From: Actinomycetota bacterium
GTDB taxonomy: Bacteria; Actinomycetota; Aquicultoria; Subteraquimicrobiales; UBA9087
NCBI GenBank assembly: GCA_003491635.1
Contig: DNCG01000010.1
Coordinates: 1 to 47,348 of the forward strand
Reading direction: 5' to 3'
Length of the DNA: 47,348 bases
A program made the position numbers and the translations under genes. The stretch's first letter is position 1; every line of letters starts with the position of its first letter. The notes beneath the pieces are model-generated. The model had not been told where the DNA came from and ran no database searches. It saw nothing but the letters and a program-made list of their open reading frames with translations. Shown piece by piece: positions 23,557 to 32,058 of this stretch.

Positions 23557-23847
23557 GTGGCTAAGAAGAAAGTACCCCTCAGGACCTGCATCGGTTGCGG
23601 AGAGGTGAAACCAAAGAGGGAGTTGCTCAGAATCGTTCGCACCCCCACTCGAGAGATAGATTTCGATCCCACGGGCAGAGCGAGCGGGAGAGGTGCTTAT
23701 ATGTGTCCCAAAAAGGACTGTCTTGACCTGGCGGTCAGGAAAAAGAGATTTTCGGCCGCTCTTGAAGTTCCCGAAAGTGAGAAAAAGATTGAGAAGTTGG
23801 CGGTCGCCCTCTCTGAGCACTTCTCATCCAAGACGGGTACTAGGTGA
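23557..23847 (+). CDS. ylxR: YlxR family RNA-binding protein (DUF448, RnpM)
   Basis: Small basic protein of 96 residues. The family core is present: RTCIGCGEVKPKRELLRIV, then FDPTGRASGRGAYMC with the GRGAY motif, and CLDLAVRKKRFSAAL. Family members bind RNA and have been reported to modulate RNase P. The start is GTG 23557, 16 bases after nusA. The nusA-ylxR-infB order is conserved in Gram-positive-type genomes. Confidence 0.93.
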   Translation: MAKKKVPLRTCIGCGEVKPKRELLRIVRTPTREIDFDPTGRASGRGAYMCPKKDCLDLAVRKKRFSAALEVPESEKKIEKLAVALSEHFSSKTGTR

Positions 23848-23853
23848 TGCTTT

Positions 23854-25827
23854 GTGAACAAAGTAAGAGTCCATGAACTGGCCAAAGAAGTGGGCCTGTC
23901 CAGTGCCGAGCTCATTAAGAAGCTCGATGCGATGGGGATACGGGTGAAGAACCACTTCGCCACCCTGGAAGAGAGCACGGTAGAACGGTTTCGTGCGAGC
24001 AAGGATGAGTCCGCCGCGGAGGGGAAATCCGCTGAGATTTCCGAAAAACCCAAGGCAAAAGAACCCCCGGAATTGAAGAAGAAAACCTTCAAAGAACTGA
24101 GAGTGCCTGAGGGGACAACCGTTAAGGAATTCGCAATGATGGTGGGCAAAAGCCCAACCGATCTCATAAAGATACTCATGCGCCTGGGGGAGATGGTTAC
24201 CATAAACCAGCCCTTGAGCCATGAGGCCATCAATGTTCTGGCCGATGAGTTTGGCTATGAGGCCCATATTATCTTCCCCGAGGAGATGGGGGAGGAATAT
24301 GTGGAAGCCCCAACCGACATAAGACCCCGTTCCCCCGTTGTTACCGTCATGGGCCATGTTGACCACGGCAAAACATCCCTGCTCGATGTCATTCGGAAAA
24401 CCGATGTGATTTCGCAGGAATTTGGTGGAATTACCCAGCATATCGGCGCTTATCAGGTTGTTCGTGATGGGAGAAAGATTACCTTTATTGATACACCGGG
24501 TCACGAGGCCTTCACCGCCATGAGGGCCCGAGGGGCTAAGGTCACTGACATCGCCGTTCTGGTTATAGCCGCCGACGATGGGGTGATGCCCCAAACCATA
24601 GAGGCCATCGATCATGCCAGGGCGGCAAACGTTCCCATACTAGTAGCAATAAATAAGATAGACAAGCCAGAGGCAAATCCCGAAAAGGTGAAAAAGCAGC
24701 TCACCGAGCATAATCTTGCTCCGGAGGAGTGGGGTGGGCACACCGTTTTCGTTGAGGTTTCTGCCAAGCAAAAGATAAACATCGAGGAGCTTCTAGAGAT
24801 GATCCTTTTGGTGGCGGACATGCGGGAACTGGAGGCCAACTACGGGGGCCCAGCGAGCGGCGTGGCCATCGAAGCCAAGTTGGATAAGGGGCGGGGGCCC
24901 GTTGCTACCGTGCTCGTTCACCGGGGAACCTTAAGGGTGGGCAATGCCATCGTGGCTGGACTAGCTCACGGTAAAGTTAGAGCAATGATGGACGACAAGG
25001 GAAATCAGATCACCGAAGCCACTCCGGCTATGCCCGTAGAGGTATTGGGGCTTTCTTCCGTCCCTCAAGCTGGAGACGAGGTGAAGGTGGTTGCGGACGA
25101 AAAAGCTGCTCGAGAGATAGCCGAGGAGAGAGCATTGAAGCGGCGGGTAATTGAAATGAGAAAAAGAAAGGCTGTGACCCTTGATAATCTCTTTGAAAGG
25201 ATAAAAGAGGGAGAAGTCCGAGAATTAAATTTGGTGATTAAGGGAGATGCCCAAGGCTCGATCGAAGCTCTCAAGGAAGCCCTGGAAAAGATCGGGCAGG
25301 ACGAGGTAAGACTGAATGTGATCCATAAGGGGGTTGGTGCTATCTCCGAGACTGATGTCATGCTCGCTGCGGCCTCCAATGCTATCATCATTGGATTCAA
25401 TGTGCGGCCAGGTCCCAAGGCCAAGGAGCTGGCTACAAGAGAGCAGATAGATTTAAGAACTTATCGAGTAATCTACCAGGTTATTGAGGATATCGAGACC
25501 GCCAAAGCTGGTTTGCTGAAACCCAAGTTTGAAGAAGTGGAGTTAGGACGGGCAGATGTCCGGGCTACCTTCAAGGTTTCTAAGGTGGGAACGGTGGCCG
25601 GGGCTTTTATCCTCGATGGCGAAATTGAGCGAGGCTCTAAAGCTCGAATGATCAGGGATGGGGTAGTCATCTACGAAGGATCCATCGCCTCCCTCCGTCG
25701 GTTCAAAGAGGATGTCCCCACGGTAAAAGCCGGTTTTGAATGCGGTATCGGCTTGGAGAACTTCCAGGATATCAAGGTGGGAGATATGATCGAGACCTTT
25801 ACCCTGGTGGAGAAATCGCGCGAATAA
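23854..25827 (+). CDS. infB: Translation initiation factor IF-2
   Basis: GTPase that places fMet-tRNA on the 30S subunit. The 657 residues are short for the family. Two IF2_N-type modules (VRVHELAKEVGLSSAELIKK and TVKEFAMMVGKSPTDLIKIL) are joined by only a brief charged linker. The G domain follows with GHVDHGKT (167-174), DTPGHEAFTAMRARG, NKID and SAK. The C-terminal domains bind initiator tRNA (VIHKGVGAISETDVMLAAAS; VGTVAGAFILDGEIERG). The start is GTG 23854, seven bases after ylxR. Confidence 0.96.
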   Translation: MNKVRVHELAKEVGLSSAELIKKLDAMGIRVKNHFATLEESTVERFRASKDESAAEGKSAEISEKPKAKEPPELKKKTFKELRVPEGTTVKEFAMMVGKSPTDLIKILMRLGEMVTINQPLSHEAINVLADEFGYEAHIIFPEEMGEEYVEAPTDIRPRSPVVTVMGHVDHGKTSLLDVIRKTDVISQEFGGITQHIGAYQVVRDGRKITFIDTPGHEAFTAMRARGAKVTDIAVLVIAADDGVMPQTIEAIDHARAANVPILVAINKIDKPEANPEKVKKQLTEHNLAPEEWGGHTVFVEVSAKQKINIEELLEMILLVADMRELEANYGGPASGVAIEAKLDKGRGPVATVLVHRGTLRVGNAIVAGLAHGKVRAMMDDKGNQITEATPAMPVEVLGLSSVPQAGDEVKVVADEKAAREIAEERALKRRVIEMRKRKAVTLDNLFERIKEGEVRELNLVIKGDAQGSIEALKEALEKIGQDEVRLNVIHKGVGAISETDVMLAAASNAIIIGFNVRPGPKAKELATREQIDLRTYRVIYQVIEDIETAKAGLLKPKFEEVELGRADVRATFKVSKVGTVAGAFILDGEIERGSKARMIRDGVVIYEGSIASLRRFKEDVPTVKAGFECGIGLENFQDIKVGDMIETFTLVEKSRE

Positions 25828-25853
25828 GACTGCCGCTCAGTGGGTGAAGAGAA

Positions 25854-26147
25854 ATGGTGATAGGAGTATCCAGACTAGAACTGCTCCTGCCAGAGTGCGG
25901 TTCGCTCAAGGAGAAGAGACAGGTTGTTAAAAGTATTCTCGATCGAGTTAAGAATAAATTTGGTGTCTCAGCGGCGGAGATAGACCATCATGACCTCTGG
26001 CAGAGGGCCTCGTTGGGCATCGCTTGCATCGCCCAAACTAACTATCAGGCGAAAAAGCTTCTCTTTAAGGTGGAACGCTTTGTGGAGCAGCTCAACAAAG
26101 CGAACATCCTCGATAATCATATAACCACTCTTATGCTCGAAGAATGA
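25854..26147 (+). CDS. ylxP: YlxP/DUF503 family protein
   Basis: The 97 residues match DUF503, a small alpha/beta protein of uncertain function in the infB-rbfA neighbourhood. Conserved patterns are LLPECGSLKEKRQVVKSILD, RVKNKFGVSAAEIDHHDLWQ and ASLGIACIAQ. The ATG lies 26 bases after infB, behind a GGGTGAAGAGA purine stretch. The constant location between infB and rbfA suggests a role in translation or ribosome maturation, but this is inference from context. Confidence 0.92.
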   Translation: MVIGVSRLELLLPECGSLKEKRQVVKSILDRVKNKFGVSAAEIDHHDLWQRASLGIACIAQTNYQAKKLLFKVERFVEQLNKANILDNHITTLMLEE

Positions 26148-26186
26148 GGTTGAATTTCTGTTGTATTCTAATAAAAGAGGGAAGAG

Positions 26187-26570
26187 ATGGAACGCTCCCG
26201 CCCTTCTCGTTTAGGAGAGGTTTTTAAGAAAGAGATAAGTGACATCATCAAAAAAGATCTCAAGGATCCCCGAATAGGGTTTGTCACTATAACCGCGGTG
26301 GAGATCTCGCCGGACATCAAATGCGCCACGGTCTTCCTCAGCGTTTTGGGTGATCAAAAGGAGCGTGAGAGATCCTTGAGGGGTCTAAAGAATGCAAGGG
26401 GCCATATCAGAAGCGAATTAGGCAAAAGAGTTAGACTTAAGTTTCTTCCCGAACTCGTCTTTGAGATCGATAAGTCCATAGAAGAGGGGATGCGCATTTC
26501 GGAGTTGATAAAGCACCTTCATTCCACCACGTCCGTCGATGCTTTGGAGGAGGATAATGAGGGGAGTTGA
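26187..26570 (+). CDS. rbfA: 30S ribosome-binding factor RbfA
   Basis: Single-KH-domain factor for late 30S maturation and cold adaptation. The 127 residues have RPSRLGEVFKKEISDIIKKD, DPRIGFVTITAVEISPDIKC and the KH-like core ARGHIRSELGKRVRLKFLPEL, ending with FEIDKSIEEGMRISELI. The ATG at 26187 follows GAGGGAAGAG. The 3' end overlaps the start of nrnA by 14 bases. Confidence 0.94.
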   Translation: MERSRPSRLGEVFKKEISDIIKKDLKDPRIGFVTITAVEISPDIKCATVFLSVLGDQKERERSLRGLKNARGHIRSELGKRVRLKFLPELVFEIDKSIEEGMRISELIKHLHSTTSVDALEEDNEGS

Positions 26571-27573
26571 CCTGCCTGTCGGCAGACACGGTGATCTCTC
26601 ATCGCTGGTTGATCTGATCCGCAGGGAGGAAGAGTTTATACTCGCCACGCACGTAAATCCCGATGGAGATGCTATCGGCTCGCTTCTAGGATTGGGGCTC
26701 CTGTTCAGAAAGATGGGCAAGCGGGTTTTCGTGGGTCATCCCGCCAATGGCGAACTACCTCCTCAGTACTCCTTTCTTCCGGGCAAAGAATTCCTGAGGG
26801 GCCCTTCGGAGTGTCCCTCCCAACCCACCTGTTTTATCGCTATCGATTGCGCTAACTTAGAGAGGTTGGGAAAGATGCGAGCTCCTGCTCAAAAAGCCCG
26901 CCTACTGATAAATCTCGACCACCATCGCGACAATACCAGATTTGGTCATCTTAATGTAGTGGATGAAAGCTATTCGGCTACGGCCGAGATCATTTTCACA
27001 ATTAGCCAACGGCTTGGTCAAAAACTCGATCGAGATATTGCTACCTGTCTTTACACAGGAATAGTCACGGATACGGGACGCTTCCAATATTCAAACACGA
27101 ACCAGAGGACGTTCCGGGTAGCACAGGAGATGTTGGCGTATGGTGTTTCCCCCGCTTACATCTTCCAGAACGTCTACGAAAATTTATCCTTTCCCTGTCT
27201 AAAGCTTTTGGGAAGGGTCCTTGATAGAGCCAAATTCCTGCCGGAGAAAGGAATCGCCTATTCCTTTGTTTCTCAGAGGGATCTCCCCGCCGTTGGTGGA
27301 GCGGAAATGGAGGAAACTGAAAACTTTGTTGATCTCTTGAGAGCGGTAAAGGAAGCTGAAGTAGCCGCAATCTTAAAAGAGATGACCAATGGAACGATCA
27401 AAGTTAGTCTCCGTTCCAAGGGGAAAATTGATGTGAGCAAGTTGGCAGAGAAGTTCAGGGGCGGGGGGCATCCCAGCGCTGCTGGTTTTTCCTCGCCCTA
27501 CGATTTGGAGAAAACCATCGATGTTCTACTAAAGCTCCTCGAAAGCGATGAACGGCATTCTAATTGTAAATAA
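26557..27573 (+). CDS. nrnA: DHH-family nanoRNase/3'-phosphoadenosine phosphatase NrnA
   Basis: Degrades very short oligoribonucleotides (and pAp in characterised members). The 338 residues carry the DHH-fold metal motifs: ATHVNPDGDAIGS, FIAIDCANLERLG, INLDHHRDNTRFG and GIVTDTGRFQYSN. The DHHA1 C-terminal domain ends in FRGGGHPSAAGF. ATG 26557, behind GGAGGAGG, is preferred over ATG 26539, which precedes that site. The first codons after the start contain a palindromic repeat (26572-26585), giving a non-conserved N-terminus. Confidence 0.93.
   Translation: MRGVDLPVGRHGDLSSLVDLIRREEEFILATHVNPDGDAIGSLLGLGLLFRKMGKRVFVGHPANGELPPQYSFLPGKEFLRGPSECPSQPTCFIAIDCANLERLGKMRAPAQKARLLINLDHHRDNTRFGHLNVVDESYSATAEIIFTISQRLGQKLDRDIATCLYTGIVTDTGRFQYSNTNQRTFRVAQEMLAYGVSPAYIFQNVYENLSFPCLKLLGRVLDRAKFLPEKGIAYSFVSQRDLPAVGGAEMEETENFVDLLRAVKEAEVAAILKEMTNGTIKVSLRSKGKIDVSKLAEKFRGGGHPSAAGFSSPYDLEKTIDVLLKLLESDERHSNCK
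26572..26585 (+). repeat. Short palindrome inside the 5' end of nrnA
   Basis: CTGCC (26572-26576) and GGCAG (26581-26585) flank TGTC. The flanks and loop match the palindrome at 44852-44869 (shared CT-CCTGTC-G-AGACA pattern), with a paired G-C to A-T change in the stem. Here it encodes part of LPVGRH. Confidence 0.4.
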
Positions 27574-28483
27574 GCCAAAGGGGATGACCTCTCACGATGT
27601 TATTCAAAGGATTCGGAGACTGACGGGTAGCCGAAGGGTCGGGCACGCTGGAACGCTTGATCCACTCGCCACGGGTGTGCTGGTTATTTGCCTCGGGAAA
27701 GCAACCCGCTTAGCTCAGTTTCTCCAATCCGATTCCAAAGAGTACGTTGCCGAGATGACTTTGGGAATCGAGACGGATACTCAAGATGGTACAGGGAGGG
27801 TCCTCTCACGGAAGCCCTGCTCGGTGGAGGAGAGGGAAATCATCAATGCTTTAAAGGATTTCAAGGGACCAACTTGGCAGATTCCACCCATGACCTCGGC
27901 AATTAAACATAAGGGAAAACCCCTTTACAAACTCGCCCGCAAAGGCATCGAAGTTGAACGGCGACCACGGTTGGTGGATATCTATAAGTTGGAGTTGCTG
28001 GAAGTGAAAGCTGACGACTATCCGAGAGCAAGCATTCGAGTTGGTTGCTCCAAGGGGACTTATATTCGCACCCTGTGTGCTGATGTAGGGAAAGCCCTGG
28101 GCTGTGGTGCCCACATGAGCAATCTCACTCGAACGAGAGCGGGCAAGTTTGAGATAAGGGAAGCTTTTGGCCTGGAAGAATTAAGCAAAATTACTGAGGA
28201 AAGAAGTCTAAATAAGATATTGATTCCGATGAATAAGGCTTTGTCGTACCCAGTGATTGTCATTAAGGAGTCCTTCGTCCAAAAAATCCTCAATGGGGCT
28301 CCCTTGCGAGAGGAAATGATAGAACCAAAGTATACTCTCGACGAAGGTGAGATCGTACAGTTGTGGGATACCAACGGTGAACTTCTGGCTGTCGATAAAA
28401 CCACGAGACCCATCGAGAGGGGTTTAGGACAAAAACCAGGGGAGATAATTGCAAGACCGCTTTGCGTCGGAGGGAGTGGTTAG
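27548..28483 (+). CDS. truB: tRNA pseudouridine-55 synthase TruB
   Basis: Makes pseudouridine 55 in the T-arm of tRNAs. The 311 residues contain LIVNKPKGMTSHDVIQRIRR and the catalytic loop GHAGTLDPLATGVL (nucleophile D38). They continue with YVAEMTLGIETDTQDGTG, MTSAIKHKGKPLYKLARKG, CSKGTYIRTLCADVGKALG and a C-terminal PUA-like region. The ATG overlaps nrnA by 26 bases. It has the normal bacterial length and is followed by ribF as usual. Confidence 0.96.
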   Translation: MNGILIVNKPKGMTSHDVIQRIRRLTGSRRVGHAGTLDPLATGVLVICLGKATRLAQFLQSDSKEYVAEMTLGIETDTQDGTGRVLSRKPCSVEEREIINALKDFKGPTWQIPPMTSAIKHKGKPLYKLARKGIEVERRPRLVDIYKLELLEVKADDYPRASIRVGCSKGTYIRTLCADVGKALGCGAHMSNLTRTRAGKFEIREAFGLEELSKITEERSLNKILIPMNKALSYPVIVIKESFVQKILNGAPLREEMIEPKYTLDEGEIVQLWDTNGELLAVDKTTRPIERGLGQKPGEIIARPLCVGGSG

Positions 28484-28486
28484 CTC

Positions 28487-29425
28487 ATGAAGATTGTGTA
28501 TGGTGTGGAGAATCTTAAACCAACGGTATCAGAGAGCGTGGCCAGCGTTGGTGTTTTCGATGGCGTCCACAGAGGCCATCAGGAAATCATAAAGACCGTG
28601 GTCAAAGAGGCAAAAGAGAGGGGAGTCCCGAGCATTATTGTCACCTTTGAACCCCATCCCCTGGAAGTGACCAGCCCCGGCAGCTATCCGCCCATTCTGA
28701 CCAGCTTGGATTTAAAAGCCGAACTTATCGGAGACCTGAGTGTGGATTTCCTCCTGGTCATTCCATTCACTAAGGAGTTTGCCGATCTAGCTCCCATGAA
28801 TTTCATCGAAAATATCCTGGTGAAAGCCCTCCACGTGACCTGTGTGGTCGTTGGTGAGGATTTTAAATTCGGCAGGCGAGCGGGGGGAAGCGTCGCTCTC
28901 CTAGAGGATTATGGCAGGAGGTGTGGTTTTGATGTCATCTGCCTGCCTCTTCTTTACCTTGAAGGAATGCCCGTTAGCAGCACCCGCATCCGAAATCTTC
29001 TCCAGCGAGGGGATATGGAAGCCGCCAGGGAGATTTTGGGTAGATACCCCAGGATCAGCGGTTGGGTGGTTAAGGGGACCGGTCTGGCTCGTTCCAAACT
29101 CGGTTTTTCCACCACAAACATCGAGACCCATGACAAAGCCTCGGTTCCAGGAGAAGGAGTATATGCTGGTCTCATTCACTTAAATGGTGGTCGCAAGATC
29201 TGTGCGATTCACATTGGAACCAGTCCCACCCTGGGAATCAAGAAGCCCAGAATAGAAGCGCACATACTGGATTTTGATGGAGAGCTCTACGAGAAACGGG
29301 TGGAGCTGGAGATATACCATAAGATTCGAGATGTCAAAACCTTTAGAGATGAAAAGTCCCTGGCTGATCGGATAAAAAAGGATATTCAAACCACCAGGCG
29401 GATCATGAAAAGGCTTAGAAAGTAG
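28487..29425 (+). CDS. ribF: Bifunctional riboflavin kinase/FAD synthetase RibF
   Basis: Converts riboflavin to FMN and then FAD. The 312 residues have the N-terminal nucleotidyltransferase domain (SVGVFDGVHRGHQEIIKTV, VTFEPHPLEV, VVGEDFKFGRRAGG, SSTRIRNLLQRGD). The C-terminal kinase domain (GWVVKGTGLARSKLGFSTTN, GVYAGLI, HILDFDGELYEKRVELE) completes the usual architecture. The ATG lies three bases after truB. It is the last gene before the rpsO promoter. Confidence 0.95.
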   Translation: MKIVYGVENLKPTVSESVASVGVFDGVHRGHQEIIKTVVKEAKERGVPSIIVTFEPHPLEVTSPGSYPPILTSLDLKAELIGDLSVDFLLVIPFTKEFADLAPMNFIENILVKALHVTCVVVGEDFKFGRRAGGSVALLEDYGRRCGFDVICLPLLYLEGMPVSSTRIRNLLQRGDMEAAREILGRYPRISGWVVKGTGLARSKLGFSTTNIETHDKASVPGEGVYAGLIHLNGGRKICAIHIGTSPTLGIKKPRIEAHILDFDGELYEKRVELEIYHKIRDVKTFRDEKSLADRIKKDIQTTRRIMKRLRK

Positions 29426-29442
29426 CCGGCACAAGCCATTCA

Positions 29443-29471
29443 TTTACTCCCCCCTTAAAGTATGCTAGAAT
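29443..29471 (+). promoter_or_regulatory. Promoter of rpsO
   Basis: TTTACT (29443-29448, 4 of 6), a 17-base spacer and TAGAAT (29466-29471), preceded directly by TGC. The predicted start is near 29478, giving a leader of about 100 bases. Confidence 0.65.
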
Positions 29472-29477
29472 TTCTCT

Positions 29478-29578
29478 CAGAAAATAGAGGGGGAAATATC
29501 CCCTCTACCATTTACTGGGATGACGACTCACCAACGCTTTCTCGGTAAATGGGTTCAAATAAAGGAGGTGAATGGAGT
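29478..29578 (+). ncRNA. Structured rpsO mRNA leader, candidate S15 autoregulatory element
   Basis: Helix 1 is TAGAGGGG (29485-29492) with CCCCTCTA (29500-29507), 8 bp and perfect. Helix 2 begins at the very next base: CCATTTAC (29508-29515) with GTAAATGG (29545-29552), also perfect. It extends inward by TGGG/CTCG (T-G, G-C, G-T, G-C) to 12 bp. The adjacent G-C and G-U pairs resemble the S15 recognition site in 16S helix 22. The ribosome site AAAGGAGGTGA (29561-29571) lies eight bases past helix 2. S15 leaders of different structure are known in several phyla. This particular one is inferred. Confidence 0.6.
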
Positions 29579-29848
29579 TTGGCTTTGCCAAAGGAAGAAA
29601 AGTCCAACCTAATTAAGCAGTTCCAACAACACGAGACCGATACTGGTTCCCCGGAAGTACAGATCGCTATCTTGACCACTCGCATCAAGGGACTCACCAA
29701 TCATCTCAAGGAACACCGAAAGGACAATCACTCCCGCCGCGGTCTTTTGAAGATGGTGGGGCAGAGAAGAAGATTGCTGAATTACCTTAAAGAACTCGAT
29801 ATCGAGCGGTACCGAAACGTGGTCGAAAAATTGAAATTGCGTGACTAG
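29579..29848 (+). CDS. rpsO: Small ribosomal subunit protein uS15
   Basis: Ribosomal protein S15. The 89 residues start MALPKEEKSNLIKQFQQHE at TTG 29579, seven bases after AAAGGAGGTGA. The in-frame ATG at 29549 lies within leader helix 2 and would put the ribosome site inside the gene. The family signatures DTGSPEVQIAILTTRI, LTNHLKEHRKDNHSRRGLL and MVGQRRRLLNYL are intact. It precedes pnp as in most bacteria, separated by a terminator. Confidence 0.97.
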   Translation: MALPKEEKSNLIKQFQQHETDTGSPEVQIAILTTRIKGLTNHLKEHRKDNHSRRGLLKMVGQRRRLLNYLKELDIERYRNVVEKLKLRD

Positions 29849-29873
29849 AAGGGCGGGCATGCCCTTCATTTTT
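29848..29873 (+). terminator. Intrinsic terminator between rpsO and pnp
   Basis: GAAGGGC (29848-29854) and GCCCTTC (29861-29867) form a perfect 7-bp stem around GGGCAT, followed by A and five T's. The first base is the last base of the rpsO stop. E. coli also has a terminator at this point, so pnp is probably fed by partial read-through. Confidence 0.8.
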
Positions 29874-29919
29874 ATGAATGGAGATCATCTTTAAATTTCA
29901 AGGAGGCAGAGATAGTTCA

Positions 29920-32058
29920 ATGCGAGTGATAAAAAGAGAGATTGAATTGGGGGGTAAAACCATCTCCCTCGAAACAGGAAAGCTTGCCCGACAAGCTAAT
30001 GGAGCGGCGGTTGTAAGATGTGAAGACACAGTCGTTCTTGTTACCGCCGTGGCTTCAGAAAAACCCTTAGAGGGCGTCGATTTTCTTCCTCTCACCGTGG
30101 ATATCGAGGCAAAGATGTATGCAGTGGGTAGGATACCCGGTAGTTTCTTCAGGCGTGAAGGTCGCCCCCTCGAGAGCGCTATCCTCAATGCCCGATTGAT
30201 AGATCGGCCTCTCCGACCTTCTTTCCCCTCTGATTTCAGACACGAGATTCAGATCATTGCCACCATTTTCTCCGTCGATCAGGTTAATCCCCCCGATGTT
30301 TTAGCACTGTTGGGGGCTTCAGCCGCACTGACCATTTCCGATATCCCCTTTCAGGGACCATTGGGAGCGGTCAGGATCGGACGGATAGGAGAGAGATGGA
30401 TTATTAACCCCACCTTCCAGGAACTTGATCACAGCGAAATGGATATTGTAGTGGCTGGTACCAGGGGAGCCATCCTCATGGTCGAAGCAGGGGCAAAAGA
30501 AGTGGGTGAAGGGAATGTCCTGCAGGCCCTGGAGGAGGCACAAAAGTCTATAAACAAGCTGATCGACTTTCAGGAGGAGTTCAGAAGTGAAGTTGGTACA
30601 CCCAAAAGAGAGGTCGTGCCTCCCGCCACCGATGCTGTGGTTGAGCAAAGAGTGAGGGAATATGCCACCGACGAACTGAGAGATGCACTCAAAAGCCCCG
30701 ATAAGCTAGCTCGGGAAGAGGCCATCGCCCTGATAGAGGACGAAGCGACGGAGCGACTCACCACCATGCTTGAGGGGAAGGAACACTACATCGCCTCCGT
30801 TCTCGATAAAATTAAGAAAGAGGAAGTCCGAAGGATGATCCTGGAGGGTGAAGTCAGAATTGATGGCAGAAGACCGGACGAGATTAGAACCATCTCTTGC
30901 GAGGCGGGCATCCTTCCCCGACCCCACGGCTCCGGTCTCTTTATGCGAGGACAAACCGCGGTACTCTCCATCCTTACCCTGGGAACCACTGGCGAGGAAC
31001 AGAGGATAGACGATCTGGGCGTGCAGGAGACAAAACGTTTTATGCACCACTACAACTTTCCTCCTTTCTGTACGGGAGATGTTGGAATACTGCGAGGCCC
31101 CAGAAGACGAGAGATCGGCCATGGCGCCCTTGCTGAGCGGGCCCTCCTTCCCCTCATTCCACCGGAGCAGGATTTTCCTTACACCATCAGATTGGTGGCT
31201 GAGGTCCTCGAGTCGAACGGCTCTACTTCCATGGCCAGCGTCTGCGCTGGTAGCCTGGCGTTAATGGATGGCGGTGTTCCCATGCGGGAGCACGTCGCCG
31301 GCATTGCCATGGGCTTAGTCAAAGAGGGGGACAAATCGGTGATTCTAACGGATATCTTAGGGGTGGAGGATGCCTTGGGAGATATGGATTTCAAGGTAGC
31401 CGGGACAGCCAAGGGAATCACCGCTCTTCAAATGGATATGAAGATTGCCGGCATTGGAATGGACCTGCTCAAGGAGGCACTTGAAAAGGCAAAAGAGGCA
31501 CGACTGTACATTTTGGATAGGATGAATGAGGCAATCGCCAAACCCCGAGAAGAACTCTCCGAATTCGCCCCCAGAATAGTCGTTCTGAAGATAAGTCCCG
31601 AAAAAATTGGCGGGGTTATCGGCCCTGGAGGAAGGATGATCCGCAGCATCATCGAGGAGACCGGCGTGACCATCGACATCGAGGACGATGGGACGGTGTT
31701 TATCGCCTCGAAGGATAAAATGGGTACCCAAAGAGCCCGTGAGATCGTTGAATCCATCACGAAAGAACCCAAGGTTGGCGAGAGATACATGGGGACGGTG
31801 ACCAAAACCACCAGCTTTGGAGCCTTTGTGGAGATCCTCCCCGGCAGAGAAGGTCTCGTTCACATCTCTAGACTTGCCAAGAGGCGGGTGCCCACAGTGG
31901 AGGACGTTGTGAAAACTGGAGATAAGCTCCTCGTGGAGATCGTAGACATCGATAAGCAGAACCGAATAAGTCTGGCCGCCGTGGATCTGGGTTTAGGTGA
32001 GGCGATTAAGCCTCGGGGAGAAGGAATGAAATCCCACACGAGACGGAGCCGCCGATGA
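29920..32058 (+). CDS. pnp: Polyribonucleotide nucleotidyltransferase (PNPase)
   Basis: Phosphorolytic 3'-5' exoribonuclease and polymerase, acting in RNA decay. The 712 residues have two RNase PH domains (VVRCEDTVVLVTAV, FFRREGRPLESAILNARLIDRP; RPHGSGLFMRGQTAVLS, ESNGSTSMASVCAGSLALMD), the linking helical domain, a KH domain (KIGGVIGPGGRMIRSI) and an S1 domain (YMGTVTKTTSFGAFVEILPG). I take ATG 29920 by homology (MRVIKREIELGGKTISLETG), although AAGGAGG lies 13 bases away. ATG 29878 would add 14 residues just after the terminator. Confidence 0.95.
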   Translation: MRVIKREIELGGKTISLETGKLARQANGAAVVRCEDTVVLVTAVASEKPLEGVDFLPLTVDIEAKMYAVGRIPGSFFRREGRPLESAILNARLIDRPLRPSFPSDFRHEIQIIATIFSVDQVNPPDVLALLGASAALTISDIPFQGPLGAVRIGRIGERWIINPTFQELDHSEMDIVVAGTRGAILMVEAGAKEVGEGNVLQALEEAQKSINKLIDFQEEFRSEVGTPKREVVPPATDAVVEQRVREYATDELRDALKSPDKLAREEAIALIEDEATERLTTMLEGKEHYIASVLDKIKKEEVRRMILEGEVRIDGRRPDEIRTISCEAGILPRPHGSGLFMRGQTAVLSILTLGTTGEEQRIDDLGVQETKRFMHHYNFPPFCTGDVGILRGPRRREIGHGALAERALLPLIPPEQDFPYTIRLVAEVLESNGSTSMASVCAGSLALMDGGVPMREHVAGIAMGLVKEGDKSVILTDILGVEDALGDMDFKVAGTAKGITALQMDMKIAGIGMDLLKEALEKAKEARLYILDRMNEAIAKPREELSEFAPRIVVLKISPEKIGGVIGPGGRMIRSIIEETGVTIDIEDDGTVFIASKDKMGTQRAREIVESITKEPKVGERYMGTVTKTTSFGAFVEILPGREGLVHISRLAKRRVPTVEDVVKTGDKLLVEIVDIDKQNRISLAAVDLGLGEAIKPRGEGMKSHTRRSRR

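Noticed and set aside
29549..29578. ATG 29549 as the rpsO start
   Set aside because: It would place the AAAGGAGGTGA site inside the gene and add ten residues absent from S15. TTG 29579 fits both homology and spacing.
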